DNA of 60,905 nt from Sphingomonas sp. 28-63-12 (GTDB lineage Bacteria; Pseudomonadota; Alphaproteobacteria; Sphingomonadales; Sphingomonadaceae). This document shows, piece by piece, positions 25,672 to 37,159 of this stretch. The DNA is taken from the NCBI GenBank assembly GCA_002281535.1, contig NCGD01000021.1, forward strand, positions 1 through 60,905, given 5' to 3'. Numbering within the stretch: position 1 is the first letter of the stretch; the number at the start of each line of letters is the position of its first letter. Made by a program: the position numbers and the translations under genes. The notes under the pieces are model-generated. The model saw only the letters and a program-made list of their open reading frames with translations, was not told the DNA's origin and made no database searches.

Positions 25672-26061
25672 TCAATGCGTTAGTTCAACCGGGATGGAAC
25701 CGCCATTTTCGGCGAGCTTTGTCATCACCTGCTTGTGCAGCCAGATGTTCATCTCGGCGCTGCCATCCGTCGCGCCGGGATAGTTCAGCTCTTCGGCCAA
25801 TTGCTTGCGGTTAGTCAGGCTCGAATCGAGCCCGATCAGCTTCATCAGATCGACAATCGATGTCCGCCAGTGGAGATTCTGGTCATTGTGCGATTGGATT
25901 TCATCCAGCAACGCGGCGACATCGACGTGCATCGGGGCTGGCGGGGCGGCAGGCGGGGTGGGCGTCGCGGCTGCGGTAGGCGCTGGCGCAGCGGCGGCCG
26001 GCGCGGCCTTGGCGGCTGCTTTGCCCCAGATGGCGTCCTTGATCATGCCGAAAATGCTCAT
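25672..26061 (-). CDS. DUF3597 domain protein
   Basis: A 129-residue protein starting MSIFGMIKDAIWG, a hallmark of DUF3597, followed by an Ala/Pro-rich linker (about 18-50) and the conserved helical domain (VAALLDEIQSHNDQNLHWRT, SIVDLMKLIGLDSS, ELNYPG). The family resembles LysM-associated or Gram-negative cell-envelope proteins in architecture but has no set role. It converges on the Ca-loop protein gene. Confidence 0.85.
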   Translation of the reverse strand: MSIFGMIKDAIWGKAAAKAAPAAAAPAPTAAATPTPPAAPPAPMHVDVAALLDEIQSHNDQNLHWRTSIVDLMKLIGLDSSLTNRKQLAEELNYPGATDGSAEMNIWLHKQVMTKLAENGGSIPVELTH

Positions 26062-26130
26062 CCATCCTGCTCCCGATGCGTGCAACGCTTAAGTATAGCG
26101 ACTGAACGTGACAGTCGGGCGATGGTTGCG

Positions 26131-26592
26131 TCAGGACAGGGTAATTTGCGGCTCGACGATCAATTTGCCGTTGTGAATGCCGGTCACCTGCAATCTTGCT
26201 CCTTCGGGTGCATCAGCCCCGGTCGCGGTCCAGACCCCGTCGCCCACCTTTACACGGCCTTCGCCCTCGGTAATCGGTTCGACCACGGTGACGATATCGC
26301 CAATCAGCCTCGCCGCACGATCATTGAGCAGGGGATCACTGCTGGCCACCGGAAAGTCGAAATACCAGCGCCGACCGATCAGGATCGCTATCGTGCTCCA
26401 GACCGCGAAACAGGCAAGCTGGCCGAGCGGTGGCAACACCGGCAATGCGAATACCGCAACGCCGGTGATCGCCGCAGCGATGGCCAGGAACACCAGAAAA
26501 ACACCGGGAACGAGCAATTCCGCCCCGCCGAGAAGAATAGCAATCGCCAGCCACAGCAAGCCGGCGTTGGCAGTTATCGCACCGAGCATCAC
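26131..26592 (-). CDS. NfeD family membrane protein
   Basis: A 153-residue NfeD-like protein. Two or three N-terminal hydrophobic segments (LLWLAIAILLGGAELL, GVFLVFLAIAAAITGVAVF) precede a soluble OB-fold domain (GRVKVGDGVWTATG). NfeD proteins pair with SPFH/stomatin proteins in membrane microdomains; the SPFH gene is directly upstream and overlaps by ATGA, which fits. Confidence 0.9.
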   Translation of the reverse strand: MMLGAITANAGLLWLAIAILLGGAELLVPGVFLVFLAIAAAITGVAVFALPVLPPLGQLACFAVWSTIAILIGRRWYFDFPVASSDPLLNDRAARLIGDIVTVVEPITEGEGRVKVGDGVWTATGADAPEGARLQVTGIHNGKLIVEPQITLS

Positions 26593-27584
26593 TGTTTGGC
26601 GGGGGCAAACGGCCCGCGCCGGGTCGCTGGTGGCGTTGCGGTCGGGGCGGGAGCGGCCGGCATGCCGACATGCTCGCCAAGTGCTTCCCGGGTTAACGCG
26701 CCGATGCCACCAAGCGTGCCGATCAGCTGAGTCGCTTCGACCGGAAACAGGATCGTCTTGGCGTTGGGCGAGGTGGCGAACTTGCCGATCGCTTCGACAT
26801 ATTTTTGCGCGATGAAATAGTTGATCGCTTGCGCACTGCCATTTTCGATCGCCGTCGACACGAGCTGTGTCGCCTTGGCTTCGGCCTCGGCTGCACGCTC
26901 GCGGGCTTCGGAATCGCGGAAGGCGGATTCCTTGCGACCCTCGGCCTCAAGGATGCGGGCCTGTTTCTGGCCTTCAGCCCGGAGAATTTCGGAGGCGCGC
27001 GTGCCTTCTGCTTCCAGAATATTGGCGCGCTTTTCGCGCTCTGCCTTCATCTGCCGTGCCATGGCGTTGACGATATCGACCGGCGGACGGATATCCTTGA
27101 TCTCGACGCGGGTGATCTTGACGCCCCATGGATTCGTCGCGTGATCGACCACGTTGAGCAGCCGCGCGTTGATCTCGTCGCGCTTCGACAGCAGCTCGTC
27201 CAGGTCCATCGATCCCATCACGGTGCGCAGATTGGTGGTCGCCAGCTGCATGATCGCGACGAACAGGTCGCTAACCTCATAAGCGGCCTTGGCGGCATCG
27301 AGTACCTGGAAGAACACCACCCCGTCGACGGCAACCATCGCGTTATCCTTGGTGATGATCTCCTGCTGCGGCACGTCGAGCACCTGTTCCATCATGTTGA
27401 TCCGCTGGCCAACACTGTAGAAAAAGGCCGGGTAGAAATTGAGGCCAGGCCGCGCGACGGTGGTGAAGCGGCCGAAATGCTCGATGGTATATTGATAGCC
27501 CTGGCGGACCATTTTCAGGCTCGCGAACAGGAACATGATCACCAGCACCAACAGCGCCAGCACCAGCCCGAAAAACACGTCCAT
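26589..27584 (-). CDS. SPFH/stomatin (QmcA-like) protein
   Basis: A 331-residue SPFH protein: one N-terminal membrane helix (LVLALLVLVIMFLFASL), the SPFH domain (GYQYTIEHFGRFTTVARPGLN onwards), the conserved KITRVEIKDIRPP, and a long charged coiled coil (EREKRANILEAEGTRAS, QKQARILEAEGRKESA). It scaffolds membrane microdomains, likely with the NfeD partner. Start ATG 27584 follows GGAG. It diverges from guaB. Confidence 0.92.
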   Translation of the reverse strand: MDVFFGLVLALLVLVIMFLFASLKMVRQGYQYTIEHFGRFTTVARPGLNFYPAFFYSVGQRINMMEQVLDVPQQEIITKDNAMVAVDGVVFFQVLDAAKAAYEVSDLFVAIMQLATTNLRTVMGSMDLDELLSKRDEINARLLNVVDHATNPWGVKITRVEIKDIRPPVDIVNAMARQMKAEREKRANILEAEGTRASEILRAEGQKQARILEAEGRKESAFRDSEARERAAEAEAKATQLVSTAIENGSAQAINYFIAQKYVEAIGKFATSPNAKTILFPVEATQLIGTLGGIGALTREALGEHVGMPAAPAPTATPPATRRGPFAPAKQ

Positions 27585-27704
27585 CACCACAGCTCCTGTT
27601 GCGCACCGCCAATGTTCGGCACCGGCCAATTCTAGCAGCATCGCGGGGCCTGCACAGCGTATTGCGACATTGACCGACGAAAGACTCGATCGGGCGGGAA
27701 ATGA

Positions 27705-29252
<1,548 letters not shown>

Positions 29253-29255
29253 GCC

Positions 29256-30443
29256 ATGACGCCCTCGGCCCGCCTTCAGGCGGCGATCGAGTTGCTCGAT
29301 GCCATCATCATCGCCGCACGCGAAAGCGGGGCGGCGGCCGATACGCTGATCGCGCGCTATTTTGCCGAACGTCGTTATGCCGGCAGCGGCGATCGCCGCG
29401 CCGTTCGCGAACTTGTCTATGCCGCGATCCGGCTGGCCGGGGAACGCCCGGCGCATGGCCGCGCTGCCATGCTGGCAGTGGCAAAGGCCGATCCCGCCCT
29501 GGCGGCATTGTTCGACGGATCGCCACATGCGCCGGCGCCGATCGGCGACCGGGAATTCGCGGCAGCGCCGGGCGTCGCGCCCGGCTGGCTGCTCGACAAG
29601 CTGCGCGTGTCAGGGCTTGGTCCGGAGGAATATCCGGCGCTGATCGATCGGGCTCCGCTCGATATCCGCGTCAACCGATCCCGCGCCGATATGGCGCAGG
29701 TGATTGCCGCGATCCCGGGTGCCACCCCGTCACCGCACGCGCCCGATGGCGTTCGCCTGCCGCCCGGCACCCAGATCGAGCAGCTCGATCTGTGGCGCGA
29801 CGGCGCGATCGAAGTGCAGGACGAAGGCAGTCAGATCGTCACACTGGCCGCCGGCGTAGCGCCGGGCATGACGGTTATCGATTTGTGCGCCGGGGCGGGC
29901 GGCAAGACCCTGGCGCTGGCTGCAGCGATGCACGGTGAGGGGCGATTGATCGCCGCGGATATCGATCGCAACCGCCTGTCGCGGCTTGCGCCGCGCGCCG
30001 CGCGTGCCGGTGTTTCAACGATCGACACGCGCTTGCTCGATCCCGGCCGCGAGGCCGAAAAACTTGCCGATCTGAACGCCATGGCCGATGTTGTGCTGAT
30101 CGATGCGCCCTGTTCGGGCACCGGCACCTGGCGGCGCAATCCCGAAGCGCGCTGGCGGCTGAGCCCGACGCGGATCGAGCGGCTGATGACGGCGCAGGCC
30201 GGCCTGATCGCGCTTGGCGCAACGCTGGTGAAGCCCGGCGGTGTGCTGCTCTACATCGTCTGCTCGCTGCTCGATGACGAGGGCGCCGATCCGGTCACGC
30301 GGTTCATTGCCGCCAATCCCGGCTGGCAGACGCTGCCGATCGATCTGCCCGCTGGACGCGCCCACGGCCCGGGCGTGCGGCTGACGCCTTATCATGACTC
30401 GACGGACGGCTTTTTTGTCGCAAGACTACGATCGCCATGCTAG
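29256..30443 (+). CDS. RsmB/NOP family rRNA (cytosine-5) methyltransferase
   Basis: A 395-residue RsmB-type methyltransferase. An N-terminal NusB-like helical region (about 5-75) precedes the Rossmann domain with [15 protein letters not shown] (SAM site), [15 protein letters not shown] and IVCSLLDDE, the two Cys of the m5C mechanism. It probably makes m5C in 16S rRNA, but the NOP family is broad and the target is uncertain. Confidence 0.88.
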   Translation: MTPSARLQAAIELLDAIIIAARESGAAADTLIARYFAERRYAGSGDRRAVRELVYAAIRLAGERPAHGRAAMLAVAKADPALAALFDGSPHAPAPIGDREFAAAPGVAPGWLLDKLRVSGLGPEEYPALIDRAPLDIRVNRSRADMAQVIAAIPGATPSPHAPDGVRLPPGTQIEQLDLWRDGAIEVQDEGSQIVTLAAGVAPGMTVIDLCAGAGGKTLALAAAMHGEGRLIAADIDRNRLSRLAPRAARAGVSTIDTRLLDPGREAEKLADLNAMADVVLIDAPCSGTGTWRRNPEARWRLSPTRIERLMTAQAGLIALGATLVKPGGVLLYIVCSLLDDEGADPVTRFIAANPGWQTLPIDLPAGRAHGPGVRLTPYHDSTDGFFVARLRSPC

Positions 30444-30475
30444 CCAAAGTGAAATCTTCTTTGCTGGAGACCTCG

Positions 30476-30976
30476 ATGCGTATCTCGTCCGTCGCCGTTG
30501 CTGCCGCGCTGACCCTCGTCACCGTCTCGACGTCGCTGCACGGTCAGCGGCCCGACAACCAGATCGATGCGCGGTCAATGTCGCTGCTCGCGGCCGGCAA
30601 GGCGGCGCAGGCCGCCGGCAATCTCGACGCCGCCGCCGAAACGCTGGAAACTGCGCTGGCGGTCGATCCGCGCAACCGCGCAGCGTTCGTCGCGCTGGGT
30701 GATGTCGCCGAAACCCGGGGGCTTTCGGGCAAGGCGATCCGATTCTACCGCGAAGCCTTACTGCTTGAGCCCAATGACGTGGCAGCGCTGCAGGGGCAGG
30801 GCCAGGCCTATGTCAGCAAGGGCGCGATCGAGCGCGCGCGCCAGAATCTCGCCAAGATCCGCAAGATCTGCGTTCGCGGCTGCACTGAGGCAACGACGCT
30901 TGCCGCGCAGATTGCCAAGGGCGCGCCGGCGACGGTGCTGGCCTCGCAGCCTGCCGCAAAGGCGGCGGCGCAATAA
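30476..30976 (+). CDS. Secreted TPR-repeat protein
   Basis: A 166-residue protein with a signal-like N-terminus ([20 protein letters not shown]) and three TPR-like repeats ([59 protein letters not shown]). ATG 30476 is preferred because TGGAGA precedes it by 5 bases and it gives a clean signal; ATG 30437 overlaps the methyltransferase stop. It is probably a periplasmic protein-binding adaptor of unknown role, last in the guaB transcript. Confidence 0.75.
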   Translation: MRISSVAVAAALTLVTVSTSLHGQRPDNQIDARSMSLLAAGKAAQAAGNLDAAAETLETALAVDPRNRAAFVALGDVAETRGLSGKAIRFYREALLLEPNDVAALQGQGQAYVSKGAIERARQNLAKIRKICVRGCTEATTLAAQIAKGAPATVLASQPAAKAAAQ

Positions 30977-31051
30977 TCGGCGATAGAACACCACGAATCC
31001 CGGTTTTCGTCAGATTAATGCTCGGTCTTAGACGTAGCTGGGTAAAGCGAT

Positions 31052-31067
31052 CGCCATCGCGATGGCG
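31052..31067. repeat. 16-base perfect palindrome
   Basis: CGCCATCGCGATGGCG at 31052-31067 is a perfect palindrome without loop, in the gap between the TPR gene and the flp pilin gene. It overlaps a GCGATCGC octamer. It might be an operator or a short terminator stem, but no T run follows. Confidence 0.4.
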
Positions 31068-31173
31068 CAAAGCCCCTCATCCAACCTTCACCAGACGGGA
31101 TTCTGTGACGCCGCGGTACCCTTGTTCTTCAGCACAATCGCGAAGCGCAGCGAACCACCAAAGTGACGGTTGC

Positions 31174-31338
31174 TCACGTCGCCTTCATGTTGGACGACAC
31201 GTTTGAAAACGTTGTCTTCAGCTTGTTGCCGAGCCCTTGCATCGCCGCAATCGCCGCCACGGCGATAAGCGCGGCGATCAGGCCATATTCGATTGCCGCC
31301 GCGGCTCGCTTGTTGCGGACGAAGGTGCGCAAATTCAT
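31174..31338 (-). CDS. Flp/Fap pilin component (54 residues)
   Basis: A 54-residue Flp-type pilin: MNLRTFVRNKRAAAAIEYGL, then a hydrophobic helix (IAALIAVAAIAAMQGLGNKL) and a short C-terminus ending NMKAT. IEYGL is the Glu-Tyr mark of Flp/Fap prepilins, cleaved before the hydrophobic helix by a CpaA-type peptidase. Start ATG 31338, TGA 31174-31176. It is short enough to be missed by length cut-offs. No tad/cpa assembly genes are in the window, so this is either an orphan pilin or served by a tad locus elsewhere. Confidence 0.88.
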   Translation of the reverse strand: MNLRTFVRNKRAAAAIEYGLIAALIAVAAIAAMQGLGNKLKTTFSNVSSNMKAT

Positions 31339-31492
31339 CGGTTCAATCCCCTGCAGTTGCTTGGAGATATCAAGGACCGGTGAAAACAGGGTTAACCGTG
31401 GGGTCGTTGCCTCAAGCTCGCCGACATGCGCACGGTTGCGGGGTGGGCAAACACGCGATGAGCGAGGCGCGGCTGAGCCGGGGAAGCGTGTT

Positions 31493-32338
31493 TCAGCTCA
31501 GTCCGAACCGCTGGGCCCGCTGCGCCGCCAGCGCGCGCGCCAGCGCCACAAATTCAGCGACACTCACCGTTTCGGCGCGGCGGGTGGCGGCGATTCCCAT
31601 CGCTTCCAGCGCCTCGACCGCGCCGGCCACGCTTTTCAGGCTCTGGCGCAGCATCTTGCGGCGCTGGCCAAAGGCGGCGGCGGTGATCTGTTCGAGCATG
31701 GCCAGCGGGACCCCATCCGGGCTCTCGAGCGGCGTCAGATGGACCACGGCGGACATCACCTTGGGCGGCGGGGTGAAGGCCGAGCGGTGGACGCCCATCG
31801 CGATCCGCGCGGTGGTCCGCCACTGGGCGAGCACCGACAGCCGGCCATAATGCTCGCTATCGACCGTCGCGACGATCCGGTCGGCGACTTCCTTCTGGAA
31901 CATCAGCGTAAGGCTCTGCCACCAGGGTGCCCAGGGCGCTGACAGCCAGCCGATCAGCAGCGCAGTGCCGATATTATAGGGCAGGTTGGCGACGATATGC
32001 GGCCGGCCGACAAACAGCGCCGGGCCATCGACCGCCATCGCGTCCTCTTCGATCACGCGAAGTTTGCCGGGATAGGCGTCGCTGAGTTCGGCGAGCGCCG
32101 GCATGCAGCGCCGATCGCGTTCGACCGCGACAACCCCGGCGCCGCCGGCCAGCAGCGCGCGGGTCAGGCCGCCCGGGCCGGGGCCGATTTCGAAAACCTC
32201 GGCCCCGTTCAGGTCGCCGGGAATGCGCGCGATCCTGGCGAGCAACTGGGCATCGAGCAGGAAATTCTGGCCGAGCGCCTTGCTCGCCTGCAGCCCGTGC
32301 CGGGCAATGATCTCGCGCAGCGGCGGAAGCGTCGTCAC
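31493..32338 (-). CDS. rsmA: 16S rRNA dimethyladenosine transferase
   Basis: A 281-residue KsgA/RsmA, which dimethylates two adjacent adenines of the 16S 3' hairpin late in small-subunit assembly. [10 protein letters not shown] at the start, [16 protein letters not shown] (SAM site) and [12 protein letters not shown] (catalytic motif) are all present. It is the last gene of the leftward lptD-surA-pdxA-rsmA operon and overlaps pdxA by four bases. Confidence 0.95.
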   Translation of the reverse strand: MTTLPPLREIIARHGLQASKALGQNFLLDAQLLARIARIPGDLNGAEVFEIGPGPGGLTRALLAGGAGVVAVERDRRCMPALAELSDAYPGKLRVIEEDAMAVDGPALFVGRPHIVANLPYNIGTALLIGWLSAPWAPWWQSLTLMFQKEVADRIVATVDSEHYGRLSVLAQWRTTARIAMGVHRSAFTPPPKVMSAVVHLTPLESPDGVPLAMLEQITAAAFGQRRKMLRQSLKSVAGAVEALEAMGIAATRRAETVSVAEFVALARALAAQRAQRFGLS

Positions 32339-33327
32339 CCCAGCGCCGCGCGGCGGGCAGCCGCGCTGGCGGCCAACTGGATCGCGGCGATCGTCGCACC
32401 GGCCTCAGCCAGGTTCCTGCCGGCAATGTCGAAGGCGGTGCCGTGATCGGGCGAGGTGCGGACGATCGGCAGACCCAGCGTGATATTGACGCCATCGTCG
32501 AAATGCAGCGTCTTCAGCGGGATCAGCGCCTGATCATGATAGCAGCACAGAGCGACATCGAAGCGCGCCCGGGCGCGGGGATGGAACATCGTATCAGCCG
32601 GCAGTGGGCCGACGATATCGATCCCTTCGGCACGCAATTCCTCAATGGCGGGCCGGAGAATGTCAATTTCCTCACGGCCCATCGCGCCCTGTTCGCCGGC
32701 ATGCGGGTTGAACCCGGCAAGGGCGAGGCGGGGGTGCTCGATCCCGAAATTCTTGGTCAGGCCGCGCGCGGTGACGCGCGCCTTGGCGACGATCAGTTCG
32801 ATGCTGAGCATCTCTGCGACACTGGCCAGTGCAACATGGGTGGTGATCGGCACGACGCGCAGGCTTGGGCCGGCGAGCATCATCACCGTGTTCTCGCGCG
32901 AAATGCCGCAACGTTCGGCGACGAATTCGGTTTGCCCGGGATCGGTGAAGCCGATCTGGTACAGCTGCGCCTTGGAAACCGGGCCTGTCACCAACGCACC
33001 CGCTGCCCCCGATCGCGTCAGGCCAACCGCGAGCTCAAGCGCATGCAAGGCACAGCGGGCGCCATCGACATCGGGCTGGCCAGGCACGATATCGCCGGCG
33101 TCCTGGATCGACAGCACCGGCAGCGCAGTATCGAACAGCGCGGCGGCGTCGGCCGGATCGCTGACCCTTTCGACCGGGCCGTCCCACACCTTTTCGATCG
33201 CGCGGACATCGCCGACTGCAAAAAACGGTGCCAGACCCTGCGCATGGCGTTGTGCCCAAGCCTTTGCGACGGTCTCAGGGCCGATCCCGGCGGGATCACC
33301 CATTGAAACGGCGATTGGCGCGATCAT
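32335..33327 (-). CDS. pdxA: 4-hydroxythreonine-4-phosphate dehydrogenase
   Basis: A 330-residue PdxA, an NAD-dependent oxidase/decarboxylase of pyridoxal phosphate synthesis. Seen are [14 protein letters not shown] at the start, [12 protein letters not shown], and the metal/substrate region ending [15 protein letters not shown] 33327 gives the normal N-terminus. It lies 7 bases after surA and overlaps rsmA. Confidence 0.95.
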   Translation of the reverse strand: MIAPIAVSMGDPAGIGPETVAKAWAQRHAQGLAPFFAVGDVRAIEKVWDGPVERVSDPADAAALFDTALPVLSIQDAGDIVPGQPDVDGARCALHALELAVGLTRSGAAGALVTGPVSKAQLYQIGFTDPGQTEFVAERCGISRENTVMMLAGPSLRVVPITTHVALASVAEMLSIELIVAKARVTARGLTKNFGIEHPRLALAGFNPHAGEQGAMGREEIDILRPAIEELRAEGIDIVGPLPADTMFHPRARARFDVALCCYHDQALIPLKTLHFDDGVNITLGLPIVRTSPDHGTAFDIAGRNLAEAGATIAAIQLAASAAARRAALG

Positions 33328-33334
33328 GCCCCGG

Positions 33335-34693
33335 TCAGCGATATTCGACGATCGCGTCGCGCCGCAGATCGCGCAGCTTGTGGTCGGCACGCAGATTAAC
33401 ACCACGCTGTTCCATTTGCTGGCGAACCTGCTCCATGCTCGGCAAGGCCGCCGCCTTGGGATCGTCGCGGCCACACAAAACCAGCGAGCGGACGCCATCA
33501 GTCGGCGAGCCAAAGGGCGGGGTTGCTTCGCCGATCTGCAGCTTCAGCATGATGTCCTGGAGCTGGGCCGGCAGGTCGCGTACCTTGATCGCGTCATTGT
33601 CGACCACTTCGGCGCCGAAGGCGGACGCTGCCTTGGCTACATCGCCGCAACCTCTGATGGCTTGAGTCATCTTGGCAAAGGCGGCGACTTTTTCAGAGGC
33701 TTCGGCCTGGGTGATGCCGGTTTTGAAGGCCATGCTGATCTGGCGCAGGCTGAGCACTGCGTCACGCGCGTCCGCCGAGCCAATCCGGCGGGTGTCGACA
33801 AGATAGAGAATCGAATAGCCGCCCGGCACCGGCACCGGGCCCGCAAGCTGGTTCACCTTCATCTCGACCGCTGCCTGGGCGAGCGTTTCCGGCAACTGAC
33901 CGGCGCGCACCCAGCCAAGATCGCCGCCGACCGCTGCCGTCGAGGCTTCGGAGCGTTCGCGGGCGATTTGTTCGAACGGCTTTTCGCCCTTCTGGATCGA
34001 CAGGATCAGCGCGCGCTCTTCGGACAGGATCTGCTGTTCAGTCTGCGGGGTCGCGGTCAGATAGATTTCCTTGACGTGGAATTCTTCCGCGCCCTGGTTC
34101 GCCTTGATCCGGGCGATGATGCCTTCGACCTCGGTATCGCCGACGTTGATAAAGGGTTCGACCTTGCGGCGCAGGTAGCGGCTCCACGACAGCTCGGCTT
34201 CGATCTGGCGCCGCAGCGAGCGTTCGGACGAGCCGACAGCGCGCAGATAGACGCGCAATTCGGGCACGGGCTTGTTGAAACTGCGCGCGACGCCGGCGAA
34301 GCTGCGATCAATCTCCTCCTTGGTGATCTTGATCTCGTTGGCCTTGGCCTCCTGGATCTGCAGTGTCTCGTCGATCAGGCCGCTCAACACCTGCAGCCGC
34401 AGCCGCTCCCGATCTTCCTCGGAAGGCTTGAAATTATTCGCCGCAATCAGCAGCGCAACGCGCTGATCGACGTCGGTGCCGGTGATGATGGCATCGTTGA
34501 CGATCGCGGTGGGTTTGCGGACATTGGGATCGCGTTTGCCGAATATCTGCAGATTGGCAGGAATGTTCAGGCCGGTTTCAGGGAGCTGATTGTCGGCGAC
34601 TGTCTGGGCCAGGGCAGCGCTGGCGAGGACGATACCGGTGGCGAGCAGGGCGGAACGGCCGATCAGCCGCGTCGTTGCAAACGGGTTTATCAC
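33335..34693 (-). CDS. surA: Periplasmic chaperone / peptidyl-prolyl isomerase SurA
   Basis: A 452-residue SurA. A signal peptide (LLATGIVLASAALAQ) is followed by the N-terminal chaperone domain (IVNDAIITGTDVDQR), a parvulin domain (HVKEIYLTATPQTEQQ through GGDLGWVRAGQLP) and the C-terminal helix region. It assists folding of outer membrane proteins including LptD, whose gene is 75 bases upstream in the same operon. Confidence 0.93.
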   Translation of the reverse strand: MINPFATTRLIGRSALLATGIVLASAALAQTVADNQLPETGLNIPANLQIFGKRDPNVRKPTAIVNDAIITGTDVDQRVALLIAANNFKPSEEDRERLRLQVLSGLIDETLQIQEAKANEIKITKEEIDRSFAGVARSFNKPVPELRVYLRAVGSSERSLRRQIEAELSWSRYLRRKVEPFINVGDTEVEGIIARIKANQGAEEFHVKEIYLTATPQTEQQILSEERALILSIQKGEKPFEQIARERSEASTAAVGGDLGWVRAGQLPETLAQAAVEMKVNQLAGPVPVPGGYSILYLVDTRRIGSADARDAVLSLRQISMAFKTGITQAEASEKVAAFAKMTQAIRGCGDVAKAASAFGAEVVDNDAIKVRDLPAQLQDIMLKLQIGEATPPFGSPTDGVRSLVLCGRDDPKAAALPSMEQVRQQMEQRGVNLRADHKLRDLRRDAIVEYR

Positions 34694-34768
34694 TATCTTC
34701 GAATTCCCAATAATCGATCAGAGACCGGATCGCATCGACCCTTTGGGTCTAGTCGGCTGAACCCAAGC

Positions 34769-37009
34769 TTAGCGCCCGAGGTTCTTGAATGCCAGCGTCA
34801 AGAGGAAGCTGTCGCCGCGGCGCGCGTCCCCGGTGTCCTGATAATCGCGCTTCCACGTCAAGCCAAGCCGGAGGCAATCGTCCTCATAAGCGAACCCGAT
34901 CCTGTGCCGCACCGGGGAAAAGCCATTGGCCAGCGAGGTCGGGTCCTCGCGCCGATCGGTCAGATCGATCACAGCAGACCCAAAGACCGACCAGAATCGC
35001 GCGAACTGGAGCCGCCCGCCGACCCGGGCCTCCTCGCGATCGCGCAGATCCTCGAGCGAGGGTGTGATGTTGCGGTTGAGCCGCAAATAGCCAAGCAGCA
35101 AATAGGTCCCGCGCGTGCCGATCGTCGCGTCGATCTCGTTGCGACGGAGCGCAAGGCCGTCCTTGTCGAGCCGGTAGCGCTGGGTAAGCGTGAAGAGATC
35201 CTTGTAGCGCACGACGTTGCGGCCGACGATATCGGAGACCCGGTCACTGAGCCCGGTGCCGTCAGGGAGCAGGGTCGGCCGTGTGCTTAGCCGATAACTT
35301 TGGCCGATATTGGCGTCGAAGGTAAAATCGGGGAGCGTGAACGACCAGTCGACGCCATAGGTGAATCGCGTCGAATCCTCGACGCGGTCATAGCCCGGGA
35401 AGCGATTGAGCGCGAAAAGGTTCGAATCTTCCAGATCGACTGCGCGCGAATCCTCGTTGGGAATGGCGAGGTTGCTGAGAGCAGGCGCGGTGACGACCTG
35501 TACGCGCGGGGTCAGGCGCTGCGTGCCGCCGAGAAATTCGCCGATCAGCGGCCATTTGACGTCGAGCGCCAGCGCCGCAATCGCCCGGGCGTGAAAACCG
35601 TCACTGCCGCGATAGCTGATGACGCTGGTGGCGACCGTATCGCTGGCGTTGTAGAGGTCGCCGCGCGCAAAGGCGGTGAGGGTGACTTCCTGGCCAAAGC
35701 GGGTGATCCGGCGCAGATCCCATTGCGCGCTGGCAAAGGCGCGCTGGGTGTCCTGGCCCGCCGCACGCCCGATCGCCAGGCTGTTGAGCTGGAGGTTGAG
35801 CCGCCCGCCATCGACCAAAATGTTCTCGATCCGGCGACGGTAATCGATTTCGGGCAGGGCATAGGGCTGCAACCCCTGGCGATCGCCAACGCGCAGGGTC
35901 TGGACCGCCCAGCCGGCGATCGACAGATAGCTGTTCGGATCGATCCGCTCGACCTTTATCGAGTTGCGCAGGATGTCGTCGCGTGAGATGTCATAGCGCC
36001 GCAGGAAGGTGCGATCGGTGGTTACCCGGATCGATCCGGTGATGCTCCAATAGGGATCGAGCTGGAATTTGCCGCTCGCATCGAAATAGCCGCGAAACGC
36101 GTTTTGCGCGGTGGTGGCATTGGCGATCAGCGTGTCGGTCCGGTCGCTCACCGTGCCATAGGCGGTCACACGATAGGCGCCGGTTGAGGTCAGGGCGCGG
36201 TATTCGGCCTGCAGCATCGGCAGCACAGCGCTGTAGATTCGCGGCGTTAGCGTCAGGCCGCGATTCGGCGCTATCCGGAAATAATAGGGCAGGGCGGCTT
36301 CGGCGCCGTTGACGCGGCTATATTTCAGGTCCGGCGTCAGGAAGCCGTTATCGGTGCCATCGCCAACCGGGTTGGAAAACGCCGGCAGCGGTATCGATGC
36401 AATCCCGAAGATGTTGACGCGGGCGCCCTTGTAGAAAATGCGCTTGCGCACCGGATCATAAACGACCCGGGCCGCGGTAATTTTCCACGATGGCTCCTTG
36501 GGGCAATTGTTTGAATCGACCACCGAACAAGGGGTGTAGGCGGCATCGTCGAGCGTGACGACGCCATCCTTGCGGCTGCCCCGGTCAGCGGCAAGGCGGC
36601 CGCCCTGATCGAGCACAACCAGCATGTTTTCGATCACGCCGTCCTTCAGCGAATCGGTAAGTTCGATCGTGTCGCCATAGGCGGCATCACCGCCGGGATT
36701 GGTAACGACGATGTTGCCGGTGGCGGTGACCAGCCCGGTCTTGCGATTCCACACAATGGTGTCGGCCCGCAGCCGATCGCCCTCGCGGTGCATGCGGACG
36801 TCACCGCGGGCGGTGACGATGTCGGCATTGCTGTCATATTCGATGCCATCGGCGCTGAACTGCACCTGGTTGGGTTCAGCCGCCGCGGGGACTTCAGTGG
36901 CGGGCGCCGGGTCGATCGGTCGGTCCTGCAGGTCTTGCGCAGCCGCCGGCGCCGTGATCGCCACAATCGCCGCCAGAGCGCAGGAGGCAAGAAGTAAGGA
37001 ACGCGTCAC
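34769..37009 (-). CDS. lptD: LPS-assembly protein LptD
   Basis: A 746-residue LptD that with LptE inserts lipopolysaccharide into the outer leaflet. A signal peptide (LLLASCALAAIVAITAPAAAQ) precedes the OstA-like jellyroll (IEYDSNADIVTARGDVRMHR) and a C-terminal beta-barrel ending in LTLAFKNLGR. The start is uncertain: GTG 37009 puts the signal peptide at the N-terminus, while ATG 37105 adds 32 residues. First gene of the leftward operon, diverging from pepA. Confidence 0.92.
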   Translation of the reverse strand: MTRSLLLASCALAAIVAITAPAAAQDLQDRPIDPAPATEVPAAAEPNQVQFSADGIEYDSNADIVTARGDVRMHREGDRLRADTIVWNRKTGLVTATGNIVVTNPGGDAAYGDTIELTDSLKDGVIENMLVVLDQGGRLAADRGSRKDGVVTLDDAAYTPCSVVDSNNCPKEPSWKITAARVVYDPVRKRIFYKGARVNIFGIASIPLPAFSNPVGDGTDNGFLTPDLKYSRVNGAEAALPYYFRIAPNRGLTLTPRIYSAVLPMLQAEYRALTSTGAYRVTAYGTVSDRTDTLIANATTAQNAFRGYFDASGKFQLDPYWSITGSIRVTTDRTFLRRYDISRDDILRNSIKVERIDPNSYLSIAGWAVQTLRVGDRQGLQPYALPEIDYRRRIENILVDGGRLNLQLNSLAIGRAAGQDTQRAFASAQWDLRRITRFGQEVTLTAFARGDLYNASDTVATSVISYRGSDGFHARAIAALALDVKWPLIGEFLGGTQRLTPRVQVVTAPALSNLAIPNEDSRAVDLEDSNLFALNRFPGYDRVEDSTRFTYGVDWSFTLPDFTFDANIGQSYRLSTRPTLLPDGTGLSDRVSDIVGRNVVRYKDLFTLTQRYRLDKDGLALRRNEIDATIGTRGTYLLLGYLRLNRNITPSLEDLRDREEARVGGRLQFARFWSVFGSAVIDLTDRREDPTSLANGFSPVRHRIGFAYEDDCLRLGLTWKRDYQDTGDARRGDSFLLTLAFKNLGR

Positions 37010-37159
37010 GCTGGCATCGACCCCCTGGCGGAAATGGCCGCCGCCTAGCGCGCCTATCGCATTGGACGGGCGGCGCTGCAATCTCGGTTCGTCCTTTGCC
37101 AGCATCGGATCGAGCGCTTAAGGGGGAAGACTCGCAAAGATCATCGATCAAGGATTCCA

